A DNA stretch of 64,000 nucleotides from Chalara sp. BL73 (taxonomy: Eukaryota; Ascomycota; Leotiomycetes; Helotiales). The position numbers and the translations under genes were made by a program. How positions within the stretch are numbered: the first letter of the stretch is position 1; the number at the start of each line of letters is the position of its first letter. The stretch is from the NCBI GenBank assembly GCA_918026815.1, contig CAKJVC010000092.1, forward strand, positions 930,001-994,000. Direction: 5' to 3'. The notes beneath the pieces were generated by a model. The model searched no databases. It had not been told where the DNA came from and saw only the letters and a list, made by a program, of their open reading frames with translations. Positions 1 through 11,420 of this stretch are shown piece by piece.

Positions 1-505
1 TGCCCTCACTTCGATACTTACCGTGTTAGATGCGTGTGCTCGCTGTTGGTAGTTCATCCCTCCCATTCCATCGCCAGCTGCTTCAGTGAGTGAGGGAGCT
101 CGGTTGCAGTGGTGGATCTCGCATCCGTTCGTACGTTTTTGTTCTTCCACCAGTAGTTTGATTCCCGAGAAAGCTTAGGAAACACACCACCCATTCTCCC
201 CCAAGCGAGGTTACGCGAAGGGGTTCAGGGGAGTCCGCCTATCTGTGTTGAAGAGAAAGAGGAAGTAGAAGTAGTGGAAGAAGAAGGAGGAGAATAAGAA
301 TTAGAAATGGTTCATTCAGGATGGAAGAATGGCTGTGCAAGAGAGAAGAAGAGCCGCGTAGATAGATGCAGGCATCATCAGCCTGTTGCTGGTAGTAGTG
401 ATAATGATGATGGTGACGACGTTAAAGCGCAATGACCCCTAGAACTCTAAACTCAGCGGGCTGTACAGGTGAATTAGGAACTCAGCTTCAATGTGCAGCA
501 AAGGA

Positions 506-536
506 TGAATTGAATTGAATTGAATTGAATCGAATG
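506..536. repeat. (TGAAT)n microsatellite
   Basis: About six copies of a 5-base unit (TGAAT), the last ones slightly changed, lie upstream of the transcription factor gene. This is a plain simple-sequence repeat. Confidence 0.85.
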
Positions 537-664
537 CTGCCGCTCATGGCCAAACGCGAGGGGGTGGGAACTACAGTGTGGAAAACCAGCTTCCTTCCCC
601 CCCCTTCTTAAATCAATAAAGGACAGATCTATGTTCAATGCAAAATAATCGAGGTGGGCATACG

Positions 665-696
665 TGACTGGACTGGACTGGACTATACTGGACTGA
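665..696. repeat. (TGGAC)n microsatellite
   Basis: Imperfect tandem copies of a 5-base unit (GGACT), interrupted once by ATACT. It is a second 5-mer repeat within 200 bp of the first. Confidence 0.8.
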
Positions 697-1258
697 AGTG
701 TACAAGTACATAACCTTAATTGAATCCCTCAAGGCTGAAAGGGCGATGCAAATTGGCGAAAACCTCAGGCTGCACCACCTGTGCCCTTTTTTTTTTCTTT
801 GTCAACATTCCGACGTGCCGACTCCTCCACTCAACTCTCTTTCTAAACACTCTCCACCTAAATCTTGCCCGTCCACATCCCCCCGTCCCCGTTCCCCCTA
901 CAGACACCTAACTGTCCTTCGCCCGTACTTTTAGTTCCGCATCGCCAAAAAAAATAAAATCCAACCCGCCAATTCTCGCGTCTCCTGCACCTCTCGGTAA
1001 CCCTCTCGCTTGAGATTCTAGCCGATCTAGGCCATCAAGGGGGGCCATCATACTTGCGAAAGACAATAGTATATTTTCATTCAGATAGAAAAAGCGGGTG
1101 GTTCTTTGAAGGCGGATCTGTTTTTCAAACACGAAATTCGACCTTGCTGCTACTCGCAGGGTGACGCTAGTGTAAACTGGGCGAACCCAACCGTTAGAGG
1201 CAAAATCATCAATTCATCAACCGATCATCTCGAATACACGTCAACCAGAGTTCTCTTG

Positions 1259-3546
1259 ATGGCACATAACAATCCGAATTCTCCCCATCTATCTAACAAT
1301 CTGCAGAACGGTTCTGCCTCGGCGTCTCCCGCGAATATGTCCAATGCTCAAGGTAGTGGCGAGTCGCGCCAGCCCGTGAGCTACCAAAGCCCGACCTCCT
1401 ACCCATCGCCATCAGCGCAATACGCCTACCCCAACCCAAATAATGCTCAAGGCAACGACCCATATCGTGCAAGCCCAACCGGCAGCAATGGATCCATTCC
1501 TCTGCCCTCCATGCGATCGCTTGAACACCCTCTGCAACAGCAACAGCAACACGGTATGGGTTCGAGCCTTCCTCAACCAGTCGCGCCCATGGGAGGCGGC
1601 AGCCCATATTATCACAACCAAGGCCAATCTCTTCCTCATCCACAATACCCCAATGTCACATCAGACCCGAACGGAGCTTTACGGTACGCCATCAATCCAA
1701 CTGACAATCGAGTCATGAGTGGAGGTAGACACAAGAAGGTAGGGACTGGAATCTGGCCGCCATCTTAATAAATGCTGATCGATCTTGACACAGGAGATCA
1801 AGCGTAGGACGAAGACGGGATGCCTGACCTGCCGAAAGAGAAGAATTAAGGTATGTTCTCGGCGATGTTCGAGTTTCGTTGTTGTTGTTACCCCCGGCTT
1901 CGCTAGAGGACGTCGTTTAGAGAGGTCGCTTCTTTGCGATGCGGTTCTTTCGCTTGCATAGACGAATCTACCTAAATATCTAGGCGAAAGCACATGAGCT
2001 TCAAGTACACGAATGAATAGTTCAGTTATTAGTTGAATACCCCTCAGATATTTACAACCGACGACGTTGTTGGCGTTACGTCGTCGGCGAACACATTCCT
2101 GCTTCAATTTTTGTAGGACCACCCCACTAACTGCGCATCACCAGTGTGACGAAGGTCAACCATCGTGCCGCAACTGCCAAAAATCTAAGCGCGAGTGTCA
2201 AGGCTACGATCCCATATTCAAGCAACAACCAGGCCCTGCCGCCATTCAACCAGCTCCTAGCTCTGGTCCTTCGCCAGGTTCGATTGCTGCGACAGCCAAC
2301 CCGTACGGTGTCCAACCACATTTGATGCAAGGCTACCCTCCACAGGGCAACTTGAACTACGACCCAGCACTCTCTGCTGCCGCAAGCTCTCCTGGCTCCG
2401 TTCCACCATACGAGTACCCCTCCGCCATCGACCCAGCCTTAGAGGCGGCTACCGCAGCAGCGCCCATTCCCACTACCGCCTATTCCATCCCAGGTATGCA
2501 TGTCTCCTCCAGTCAAGGCAGGCGCTGCCCAGTTTATCTTCGCATAGTTGCATAGTGACTATCTTTCTGCGGACCTGATTTCTGCTCCTTATCATGACCT
2601 AGCTAATGCGCCCGGTGTAGCAAAGCGAGACATGGAGAGTCTTCTTAAGGTCGACGATCTACCGCAACTCTCTCCTATTCCCGACCCCACTCAAAACCCA
2701 CAACAAATCGAGGAGGCTAAGCACCTCTACTATAGCATCTATGCCCCGGGCTTGGAGAGCTTTCTGGAGACAAAATGGTTCACAAGTCAAGGTATCAATA
2801 AACTTGTCAGCAATAAGGATACATTAACTCAATTCGCTACGCTCATGAAGCGCTTCAGTGCCACAGACGCAAATGATCCGGAGCAAATGAAGGTCACCGC
2901 CCGTCATGAGGCCAGGGCTGTTTGGCAACTTGCGACTATGGTTCACGCTGGCGCTGCTGATGCAGTCCATAAGCAAACTGGTCTGGTTCCATCCACTGAT
3001 GACGCTGGCGAGGCCACCCTACGATTGGCACTGGTCGAGATCTTGTTGACGGGTGCTGTGGCCGGTGGTAACGCACTCACACGACCCGTTCCGGGCAGTA
3101 CTGATCACCATCGCCTTCGCGAACTTGAGTTCTGGTTCACACTTGGAAATTTTGTCATGTGCCCATTTGAGGACTCAAACGCTACTAAGCAGATTGATGA
3201 TACCCTCCTGGCTTTACGGAATCTTCTTGATGGTCGTGAGAATCGTGACGTCTTGTATTCCATTGCAGTTGTCCGCGCTCTTAGCCATCGTGTCTCTGAA
3301 TACAGCGACAATGACACTCCGCTTCACTTCGACGAGAACGACAACAAATCTAAGCTAAGCATCGCTAAGAAGTTTGTTTTTGACGAGGGTGAAGGCGCCG
3401 GCACCACCAATGTCATTAGACGCTTGTGCAACCTTGCAACGCGTTCTTGGGCTTCTGCTAGTCCTGACACTTCCGCGCGCCCCGCTGCTCCTCAACCTGC
3501 TCCTGCTGAGCCTGTCGTTGAGGAGAAGAAGGAGCCAGAGTCCTGA
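1259..3546 (+). CDS. Zn2Cys6 fungal transcription factor
   Basis: A binuclear zinc-cluster DNA-binding regulator. Exons are 1259-1738, 1794-1850, 2145-2493 and 2621-3546, giving 603 residues; all junctions are GT-AG and keep frame. The cluster is complete with the spacing C170-X2-C173-X6-C180-X6-C187-X2-C190-X6-C197, preceded by a basic KRRTKTG stretch. It is split between exons 2 and 3 by the long (294 nt) second intron, which has a CTAAC branch point near its end. The N-terminal 160 residues are Ser/Pro/Gln/Asn-rich with a poly-Gln run. Exon 4 encodes the helical C-terminal regulatory region. The open frame reaches upstream to 1106, but the MAHNN start at 1259 is the more natural one. The cluster sequence resembles fungal Moc3-like regulators. 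The target genes cannot be read from the sequence. Confidence 0.9.
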
Positions 3547-5192
3547 GGCGTTGTTGTTTCGGTTTTCATTTTGGCGTAGCATTGCAGGTGTGGTTTGGAA
3601 GGGTTGGGTTGTTTTCCAGGCGCTTTTTTCTCTTTCATAGCTATCGTGTGTCGCCAATCGCACCATTGTCTCGCATCATCGTCGTCTTCAGCAATTTGGG
3701 ACTGCCTTGACCAGAACGTTTTCGCTCCTGTTCCGGCCAGTTTAGAACAGCTTCTACCTGAACGATTCCCTCACCTCTATTGATCAAGTTAGGGACACTT
3801 CTTGCCTGAATGGCCGCCGCACCTATTCTCGTCTTTTAGGCTGCACTCGCCGTAAGGCTTCCACACTTGCACCACTTATTTGGGATGCACCTGCAGAAAC
3901 AATCTACGCACCAATATAACAATATAGACACTTGCGTTGACTTATGCATTCATGCGTAGCTTTTTTATTTTTAAAAAAGGGGAGGGACTATGGGGTGTTT
4001 TCAAATTAACTACTTATTTTCATTCTGAGATACAGCCGGACGTTGGGGTTTTTCCTTCGTCGCTGGCAGGATCGGGGTATGAAAGTAAAGCAAAGAAAGA
4101 ACACACAAACATGTACTCTTATGGGAGGGAATCGTTGAAATTCATTGCGAGAGAAGAAAAAACTGGGACGTGCACTAGAGGGCATGTAATTTAGTTTCCT
4201 TTTGAGCTTCTCGGGCTGCAGATAAGATGAGAATAATAAAATGCGCTTATGCTTTTGCTATATCAAGTCTTGCGTGTATGATATGATGATATATGATCAC
4301 ATGAAGCAATGGTATTGCTGGAACAAGGGCGATCGGTCGGGAGGTTTCCAGGTCCCTTTCGCAATATCCCAACCGTGTATAGCGATTTGCCTTTTTATCT
4401 ATACGTTCAATAGGTAGGAAGATTCCATGTTTGGATAACCACCGGATTAAGCGAGGCTAGGGCTAGCTCTTGAAAGGTCCGCATATTAAGAGCGTGGCGC
4501 GTACTGTACGTTTCGGTGCGTAGATAATCTTGCGAAAGGGTACAGTACAGTACCACGCAAGTGCATGCCCGAGCACGTTTTGCATTTTGTGCGGTGCTCG
4601 CTCGGGACGCCCTCGGCTCTTACCCTTTCGGCAGGCCGACCCGGGCCCGTCTCACGCATCGGTGTTTTACCCCCCGGAGCCCTTCGCGGGTTGGGTGAAA
4701 AGAGGGCGCCGCGCGGCGGTGGAACGGGTTATTGAGGTTGTGTTGGGGAGGGGGTTTTCGGAGAGGGAGGCGCGCGGTGCTTTTGCTGTGCTTTGATGGC
4801 GCCTGGGCGTCAGGTGTAGGTGCGGCTTTCGAGTAGGGGTAGGTGGCTTGGAAGCGGTGGAAGGGCCGGGTGGCCCGGCTTGAGGTGATGCTTTGGGGTG
4901 TGGATTACCTTGGGAAGTTGAGTGTGAGTGAGCAGCGGTGTGCTATTGCTTCAGCACTTGGAGATTTAGCGAGCAAGAAGAACTTCCCTCTGAGGCGAGG
5001 GATGATTCTTAAAGGCATACTTTTCTCGACTCGGTATTTGAGTTCACGCTAGTCTATATATCTTGATTCTCCTCTTTAAGTAGCGTTTGCTTTTATTCAT
5101 AACCAGGCCATCGCGCCAGCTAGCCTAGCCACTCTCACTCAACACCCTTTTCTCTCGCTTAACCCATTCCCCCTATTCTCTGGTATCACCAC
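3547..5192. other. Intergenic region with a hairpin and a GC-rich patch
   Basis: No gene can be supported. It holds the 3' region of the transcription factor, an imperfect inverted repeat (arms about 4492-4509 and 4540-4558, both containing GTACTGTAC or its complement) and a distinctly GC-rich patch at about 4580-4800. An 88-codon frame at 4530-4796 covers the patch but has no homology I recognise. Confidence 0.5.
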
Positions 5193-6432
5193 TCACATGT
5201 CCTTTTGCTCCCCGACCGGGCTCATCAGCTTCCCCTTCTCCAACGCGCTCCTGCAGTTATCAATACACCAAACCTCCATCTTGGTCTGCGTCTCCACGGT
5301 CCACGTGCCCATATGCGGCAGCAGCAACACCTTCTGGTTCGCAACTAGTCCCGGATGGATCTTGGGCTCTTCTTCAAAGACGTCGAGACCGACGGAGGCG
5401 ACCTGTCCCTTATCGAGAGCGGTCACGAGAGCGGCTTCGTCCATGACAGCGCCTCGGGCGGTGTTGACGATCACGACGCCGGGCTTCATGAGCTCGAATT
5501 CTTTGGTTGAGATTATGTGGCGGGTTTGTTTCTGCTGCTGTTAGAAATCGTGCTTTCCCTTAAATTGGTCATGGGTAGGGGAGAACATACGTTGAGAGGT
5601 AAGTTCAGGGATAGGACATCACTGGTCTTGAGGAGCTCTTCGAAAGAAACGTATTTTGCTCCTCCGCTGAGCTCTTCTGAGAGCTTGGTGCGGTTGTGGT
5701 ATTGAGGCTTCATGCCAAACGCTTCGGCTTTCTTCATTAGATTCCTTCCTATGCCTCCCATTCCTAGGATACCGAGGACTTTGCCTTGTGGGTCGTGGCC
5801 GAGAGGTGGTGGTGGGGAGCCTCTCCAATGGTTGTTGCGGAGGGCCACCATTGCTGGTATGAATTAGTGGTTGTGTGAGAAAATACAGAATAGACTAACA
5901 TGTGTTGAATCCTCTCAATGCTCCGAGGATCAGAAACATGTTGACATCTGCGGTAGCATCATCCACAGCTGTAGGTACATTGGAGACTCGGATGTCCCTG
6001 GCTGTGCATGCATGCACGTCAATTTGGTCGTAGCCGGCTCCTATGTTGCAAATCAGCCTCTAGTCCTTCATTTTTTCTCCCACATCTTCTACACAGGCGT
6101 ATATCCCATACCATTGTGTGCAATGAACTTCAAGCTCTTGGGCAAATGCGAAATCAGCTCCTCGTCGACCAATCCCGTGATAGCTGCGCTCTGAAAAGTC
6201 CGGTATACCACCTTGACATTGTCGTATTTGCCATCTTTACACTCTTTTATAAAATCTTCCCGAGAACGAGCAGCAGGCTCAACAATGTCGGCTATTTCAC
6301 CTAGGGCCTTCCATTCCTTGTGTGCACTAGCTTCTTGTTAGCATCCGCTCTAGAAGTGATTATGAGCAAATTGCTTGTGAGGAAAGCATACTGGTCAATA
6401 TCTCCCAGAAGAAGAAGCTGTGGTTTGCTCAT
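5193..6432 (-). CDS. GOR1: NAD(P)-dependent D-2-hydroxyacid dehydrogenase (glyoxylate/hydroxypyruvate reductase type)
   Basis: Reduces 2-oxoacids such as glyoxylate to 2-hydroxyacids with NAD(P)H. In transcription order the exons are 6432-6392, 6326-6112, 6040-5900, 5853-5591 and 5531-5193, giving 332 residues, the usual length for the family. The Rossmann motif GILGMGGIG lies at about residues 160-168. The catalytic Arg246 (in NTARGA), Glu275 (in DVFEEEP) and His293 (in LLPHMGT) are all present. The first exon is only 41 nt; choosing the acceptor at 6327 restores the family-like DIDHAHKEW. At the exon 4/5 junction three tandem CAGs allow small acceptor slippage. It resembles yeast Gor1. The exact substrate is inferred from family only. 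Confidence 0.9.
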
Positions 6433-7144
6433 GATGAAGCCGGAAGCTGATCTGGCAGAAAATAATTGGTTGTGTCTGTGAGATGTAGTATTGGAAGTAG
6501 GTGATGTATGACAATGGTGGGGTAGAAAAGGACCCCGCGTTGATACGAAAGCACGCGTTTGGACGATAAGCTTCTTGATAATCAATGGACGAGAAGTGTA
6601 TTGCATACGCATACACGATACAGAAAGATTGCGTGTAGGTGAAGAGGTAACGCAGGAGATTTTGTTTACCGCTGAAAGTGATGTTTAGTTTTAGTGAGGT
6701 GGGCTGAGAGATGGGCGTGACTCCTCTGGGGTGGGGATCTTTCGCTGGGCGTTGGGCCGATACAGGATGTGTACTTTTTTTTTTTTACAAGTGTGGTTAC
6801 ATAAGTTTGGGGATACAAAGGCCTTTTGTAGTCTAGGCAAGTTGATAAGGAATATATGCCGTGTGCTCTGCTGTGAATTCCCACGTCTTTGGATACTTTT
6901 ACACTATCCCGGATGTCAATATTGCCGTCAGACGCCGATAGACGGACTAAAAAGGACGCTACGGAAGGAACTCTGTTGATTTTCCCGGACTTGGGCTACT
7001 GTTCCTGGGAGGCTCTGTATAAGGTGGGGGATTAGGGAAGAGGGACTGAAGTTTGTGACCCTGCAGGGTAAAGGTTATATTTTGCCCCCCGGTGTGTTGA
7101 AGAAAGTAATCAAAGTACTTTTGATGACCATGGTCATGCCCTCC
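6433..7144. other. Intergenic region
   Basis: Upstream of the dehydrogenase and downstream of TRP4. I see only short chance frames and a poly-T run at about 6775-6786. No gene or RNA is supported. Confidence 0.6.
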
Positions 7145-8433
7145 CTAGCTTCCAAAACTATTACTGACTTCTACGAATTGCCTCCACTGCCTCCATGCTT
7201 CACCACTTTCAATGGCCCATCTCGCACGTCTTACTCCCTCCTTCCATCGCCCTCCTCCAGGTCCTCTTTCTGTGACGACGTTTCCATTATCACCATGACC
7301 CATATTGCTGGAATCTGCTTCACATATCCCAGAGATAACGAACAGTGCCGCAGTATTCATGAGGACGAAGTGCAGAATCGGATCGTCTTTAGGTAGTTTG
7401 TTCTGAAGCAAGTTCATCAGAATGGCCGCGTTCTCATCAGGTTCTTTCCCCGGGGAAACATCAACCAGTGCATGAGCGGGCAAGCCAAAGTCTGATGGTT
7501 GGAGGGTGAAGCTTTCGATATCAAGATCATCAGGTGAAGAGTTCGAGCTGTCATGAGTTGAGCGATCAACCAGTCTCCAGCAGTAGGTCCTTCCCGCACA
7601 GCTGATCTCGTCAAGATCCTCCTCACCACAAACAACCAGAGCCTTCTTGGCACCGCTCATCTTGAGAGCTTCAGCAAACACGGGGCCAATGTCCCTTCGA
7701 GCTACGCCTAAAAGCCGTGCTTCGATGTTCCCTTCCACTGGGTTGGCTAGAGGCCCTAGCAGGTTGAAGATAGTTCGGTGGCCAAGGTCTTTTCTTACTT
7801 GAGCAACGTACTTCATGCCCGGATGGAAGACTGGTGCAAATAGAAATGCGTAATTGCTCTTCTCATAAACCTTCGCAATCGTGTCTGGGGAAACTGCGCT
7901 TAGATTTGGCGCAGTGGGCAATGTAGCATTGAGTAGATCGGCTGAGCCTGACTTAGACGTAGAAGCACGATTGCCATGCTTACTTAACATAAGTAGAGAT
8001 GAAGCTAGAATGGATGATGTGGTAGAGATGTTGAAAGTGTGGTGAGAATCACCTCCTGTACCAACAATATCACACTGCATTCAATTAGCAGTAGACTTAG
8101 AAATATAAAAGAGAAACCCACAAGCCCGCCGTGATAGTCTCCTTCTGGTCTTCCTCGGCGTTTTACCACTTCACCTAATACTTCTCCATCTATCTGTGAT
8201 GCAGCAGCCCTCATGGCTGCTGCACATTTTGCAATGACATCGGCTTTTCTATCCCAGCCAGAATAATGCATACATGTAAGCAATGATGCTGTTTGACCTG
8301 CAGAGAGCTGATTTGTAAAGATATATGAAATTGCTCGCGCAATCTCGTCGGATGTGACTTTTCTCTCATCGGGTGAGTCAGTCTCGAAGAAACTCTGGAG
8401 TAGTGGATTGATCATAATGTGTCCTGACGACAT
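7145..8433 (-). CDS. TRP4: Anthranilate phosphoribosyltransferase
   Basis: Second committed step of tryptophan synthesis: transfers the phosphoribosyl group of PRPP to anthranilate. Exons are 8433-8122 and 8074-7145 with one 47-nt intron, giving 413 residues. The signature segments appear in order: DIVGTGGD at the start of exon 2 (PRPP-binding loop), then NIST, KHGNRA with a following SGSADLL, NLLGPLANP and a late acidic EEDLDEIS stretch. The N-terminal helical domain (TSDEIARAISYI and onward) is in exon 1. The open frame continues upstream to 8463 through a GTG; the first ATG is at 8433, with another at 8415. The gene is divergent from the mitochondrial ribosomal gene at 8892. Confident family assignment. 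Confidence 0.93.
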
Positions 8434-8891
8434 GGTGAAAGGAGAAATGAACCCTGAGATCACAAGCTGAGCAAGAAGCGTATAAGGAATATTTCCTTAG
8501 GAGGACAATGTCCTACACCGGAACTCAATACAGAGAATTCGGGTTACAGTAATCAGGAGCCTCAAATTAGGTACAGTCTAGGGCTGGATTTTGGGCTTTT
8601 GAACCAATTGAGTAATGATCAAGAAGTGGGTAAAATTGCAATTGACCAGTCTAATCTTCAAGAGTTTTGATGCAATATAATAGTATAGTGTGATATTTGA
8701 GTCATCTGGATATCTGAGCTGACCCAAGAAGTAGCGGGCTAAACTCCGGGTAAACCATCCGGCTAACCTATTTGGATAATTCTTCAACCTCATGAATTTA
8801 TACCACAGCATCAACAGCTCCAGACACAACAATCAGGCGGGTAAGCAAGTCAATTACCTTTTCAGCCCTCGCATTGACCATTATATATAGG
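8434..8891. other. Divergent promoter region, TRP4 / uL10m
   Basis: The 458 bp between two divergently transcribed genes presumably contains both promoters. The sequence is AT-rich. I found no recognisable operator or RNA gene; an 84-codon frame at 8578-8832 looks like chance. Confidence 0.6.
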
Positions 8892-9932
8892 ATGCCTCCT
8901 CGAATAGCACCGTCACGGGCAGTAGCCTCCATTCTCCGAACACGAAAGCCCACTCGTACACAACACTATGTTACGGCAGCCGTAGGGACCCTCAAAGCCC
9001 CAACACATGATCAACTCGGTGCTCCTAATAGAGTGATTCCTCGTTATCCATCTACCCAACCTCCTTCCTACAAGCCCGCTGAGTTCCGCAAAACACAATT
9101 ACTACGCTCTTACGCCTCCCTTCTCAAATCAACGCCTCTAATGCTCATCTTCCAGCACAATAACCTCAAAGCTAACGAATGGGCTGCGGTACGTAGGGAA
9201 CTCAGCTTAGCATTGCATAAAGTCGACGCTGCAAATGCAGCGGCGGGGATCGGGAGGGCGGGCGTAGCGGATGGAGTCAAGTTGCAAATTACGCAAACGG
9301 GCATCTTTTCTGCAGCTCTGAAGATCGTGGAATTTTATAAGCCACACGAGCAGAAACAAAAGAAAGCACAAAAAGAAAAGAAAATACTGCAAATTGAGAA
9401 AGTTCCAGCTGCGGACTCTGCCGCCCCGTCATCAGTCACAGAACCGTACACGCATGCATTGTCAAAAGCGGCTCACGACGCTGTGAAATCGAAACGGCAT
9501 GTCTTGCAACCTTTATTGTCGGGGCCGATTGCGGTATTGACCTTTCCTGATGTCTCGCCTGCGCACTTGAAAGCTGCGCTCTCGATTCTGAGCCCCAGTC
9601 CTCCGCAGTATCCTGCGCCTACGAGGAGAGCAAATCCCGGATGGCACGACCCGGCCGTGCAAACTGGAATCCAGAAGCTGTTGCTGTTGGCAGCGAGGGT
9701 GGAGGGACAGGTGTTTGATGTTGACGGCACCAAATGGGTTGGCGGTATCGAAGGTGGATTACAAGGTTTGCAGAGCCAGCTTGTGTATATGTTACAGAGT
9801 TTGGGTGGTGCTTTGACAAGTACGCTGGAAGGCGCAGCAAAGAGTCTGTATTTGACTGTAGAGGGACGGAGGACAATGCTGGAGGATGAGGGGAAGGGAC
9901 CCACGGAAGAAAAGAGTGAACTAAAAGCATAA
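8892..9932 (+). CDS. MRPL11: Mitochondrial large-subunit ribosomal protein uL10m (yeast MRPL11 family)
   Basis: Single-exon gene of 346 residues. The N-terminus (MPPRIAPSRAVASIL) is rich in Arg, Ser and Ala without acids, as in a mitochondrial presequence. The body has the L10-type pattern: a YASLLKSTPLMLIFQHNN segment around residues 80-97 followed by a helical region and a Lys-rich linker (about residues 155-175). The C-terminal half is longer than in bacterial L10, as is usual in fungal mitochondrial homologues. The open frame starts at a TTG at 8874; the ATG at 8892 is preferred. It is convergent with the phospholipase-like gene, with 75 bp between stop codons. Confidence 0.8.
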   Translation: MPPRIAPSRAVASILRTRKPTRTQHYVTAAVGTLKAPTHDQLGAPNRVIPRYPSTQPPSYKPAEFRKTQLLRSYASLLKSTPLMLIFQHNNLKANEWAAVRRELSLALHKVDAANAAAGIGRAGVADGVKLQITQTGIFSAALKIVEFYKPHEQKQKKAQKEKKILQIEKVPAADSAAPSSVTEPYTHALSKAAHDAVKSKRHVLQPLLSGPIAVLTFPDVSPAHLKAALSILSPSPPQYPAPTRRANPGWHDPAVQTGIQKLLLLAARVEGQVFDVDGTKWVGGIEGGLQGLQSQLVYMLQSLGGALTSTLEGAAKSLYLTVEGRRTMLEDEGKGPTEEKSELKA

Positions 9933-10007
9933 TAAGCGTGCCCGAGAGGTTTGTATTCTATGTGTAAATCTAGCTATATACTGTATACCATATGGACATC
10001 ACTCATG

Positions 10008-11420
10008 TCACCGTTGAAGTAGTTCGAGCTTTGCATTATGTCCCACGATACACCGTATTAGATCCCAATCACCGTCTATCCCAACCCAATCACAAACCAC
10101 AATTCCGGTACTCCCATCTCCCTCAGGATCGCGAGCATGGCTTCGACAAAGATGGTCCACAATCTTGGGATTCACCTTATGCGCAATACGGTCCGGCCAA
10201 CAATTCGCGCGCCAGAAATTACTAGCACTCAGAAAATTGATATAGAAGCATCGTTTGCCTGCTTCAGGTGTTGTAATGGTTTCTTTTCCATGTAACACAC
10301 ACACGCACTTCGCCGCGCGGTCTAAGTGCCCAGTAGCATATCCGATCTTCTTCTCAATGTTCTCGTGTTCGCCTACCTCGTAGAAATCTTGCACCCGTAT
10401 CTCACCGCTTGAGCAGAGCCCGTCCTCACAGTTGTCCGGCCACGACTCCGCATCGATGCACCAGCCCGTACCGTTATTTTCGCTTTTCAATGAGTCGTCG
10501 ATTGCGAACCGGCGGATTAGTACTATTTTGCTTCGAGCTTCGCCGAGGGTAGGCACGCGGTTCTCTGTAAACCAGCGGTTTGGATCCGTAGCATAGTGAT
10601 CGTGTAAGATCTTGCTAAGCTGTTGGTCGGTAGATTTTCCCACCCCCTCACGCTTGAGTGATATAATAACGGTTTCCGTGGGGTTATTGTCGAGGAAGGC
10701 GAATATGACTTTTATAAGGTCGCGTAGATATTTATTTCCTGTTAGGGATATTGGAAAGGCGCTATGTACGAGGATCAGCTCTTCTTTTGAAGGATCACTG
10801 GGATTTTGTGGTTGGACCCTAATATCGAGGAAGCGCACACCATTCTCTAATTGCCGCTTTACGCTTACAGCCTGGCAGCGGACAGATGGCAGAGCTTTGT
10901 AGCAGGTAGGCGAATTGTGCGTGCCTGGTATGCTCAGGGCAGACAAAGGAGTCTCGCTTCGGAGCTTGCTCATCCATGATTCTAGGTTCGCGGAGGAATA
11001 GATCGAGAGGTGAGAGGAAGTTGGCAGATATACAGCTGTGAATTCATGCTGTGGGTTCGGCGAAAGGGGCGTCAGGACGGTTGAGCGAGAAGAGGGTGTT
11101 GGGGTGTCGACCCTATATCTCTGGCTCTCAACCTCGAAAGTTAAACGTAGCGTTTCTCTAACACCGAGGTGTATATCCGTAATCTTGGTCTCAAATGGAC
11201 CAATTGGCACAGAGAGCTCTGTATTTGTAAAGGTCTCTGACTTGGTAGCCAATTGAGATGATGAAAGAGTGGTTGCATTGCTCAACAAACCACTGAATGG
11301 TTTCGTGATGAGGGTAAAGTTGCTAGCATTATTGGACTGAGCATTTTCGAAGCGTTCAAGCAGCTTCAATTCAATTAGACTCGAAGTAAGATTGCGAATT
11401 GTCAGTGGCGATTCTGCCAT
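10008..11420 (-). CDS. PI-PLC X-domain protein (phosphatidylinositol phosphodiesterase-like)
   Basis: Single-exon protein of 470 residues in the bacterial/GPI-PLC type phospholipase C family. The X-domain motifs are clear: SIPGTHNSPT with catalytic-type His168, RFLDIRV at about 197-202, the second catalytic-type His219 in LVHSAF, and a long VIISLKREG strand. The first 150 residues form an N-terminal domain with a beta-rich look and no signal peptide. The frame extends to 11543 without an ATG; the first in-frame ATG is at 11420. An unseen upstream exon is possible. The likely activity is cleavage of phosphatidylinositol-type phospholipids. That is inferred from the fold, and no Y or C2 domains of eukaryotic PLC are present. 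Confidence 0.85.
   Translation of the reverse strand: MAESPLTIRNLTSSLIELKLLERFENAQSNNASNFTLITKPFSGLLSNATTLSSSQLATKSETFTNTELSVPIGPFETKITDIHLGVRETLRLTFEVESQRYRVDTPTPSSRSTVLTPLSPNPQHEFTAVYLPTSSHLSIYSSANLESWMSKLRSETPLSALSIPGTHNSPTCYKALPSVRCQAVSVKRQLENGVRFLDIRVQPQNPSDPSKEELILVHSAFPISLTGNKYLRDLIKVIFAFLDNNPTETVIISLKREGVGKSTDQQLSKILHDHYATDPNRWFTENRVPTLGEARSKIVLIRRFAIDDSLKSENNGTGWCIDAESWPDNCEDGLCSSGEIRVQDFYEVGEHENIEKKIGYATGHLDRAAKCVCVLHGKETITTPEAGKRCFYINFLSASNFWRANCWPDRIAHKVNPKIVDHLCRSHARDPEGDGSTGIVVCDWVGIDGDWDLIRCIVGHNAKLELLQR

Larger units (their letters stand above)
1..1258. other. Upstream region and probable promoter/5'UTR
   Basis: I see no convincing gene here. The stretch holds purine-rich runs (about 245-310), pyrimidine-rich runs (about 820-900) and two short simple repeats. 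It is most likely the promoter and long 5' leader of the transcription factor that starts at 1259. Its left end could belong to a gene outside the window. Confidence 0.5.

Noticed and set aside
4530..4796. 88-codon frame in the GC-rich patch
   Set aside because: High GC removes stop codons by chance; no family resemblance. Mentioned as a composition oddity only.
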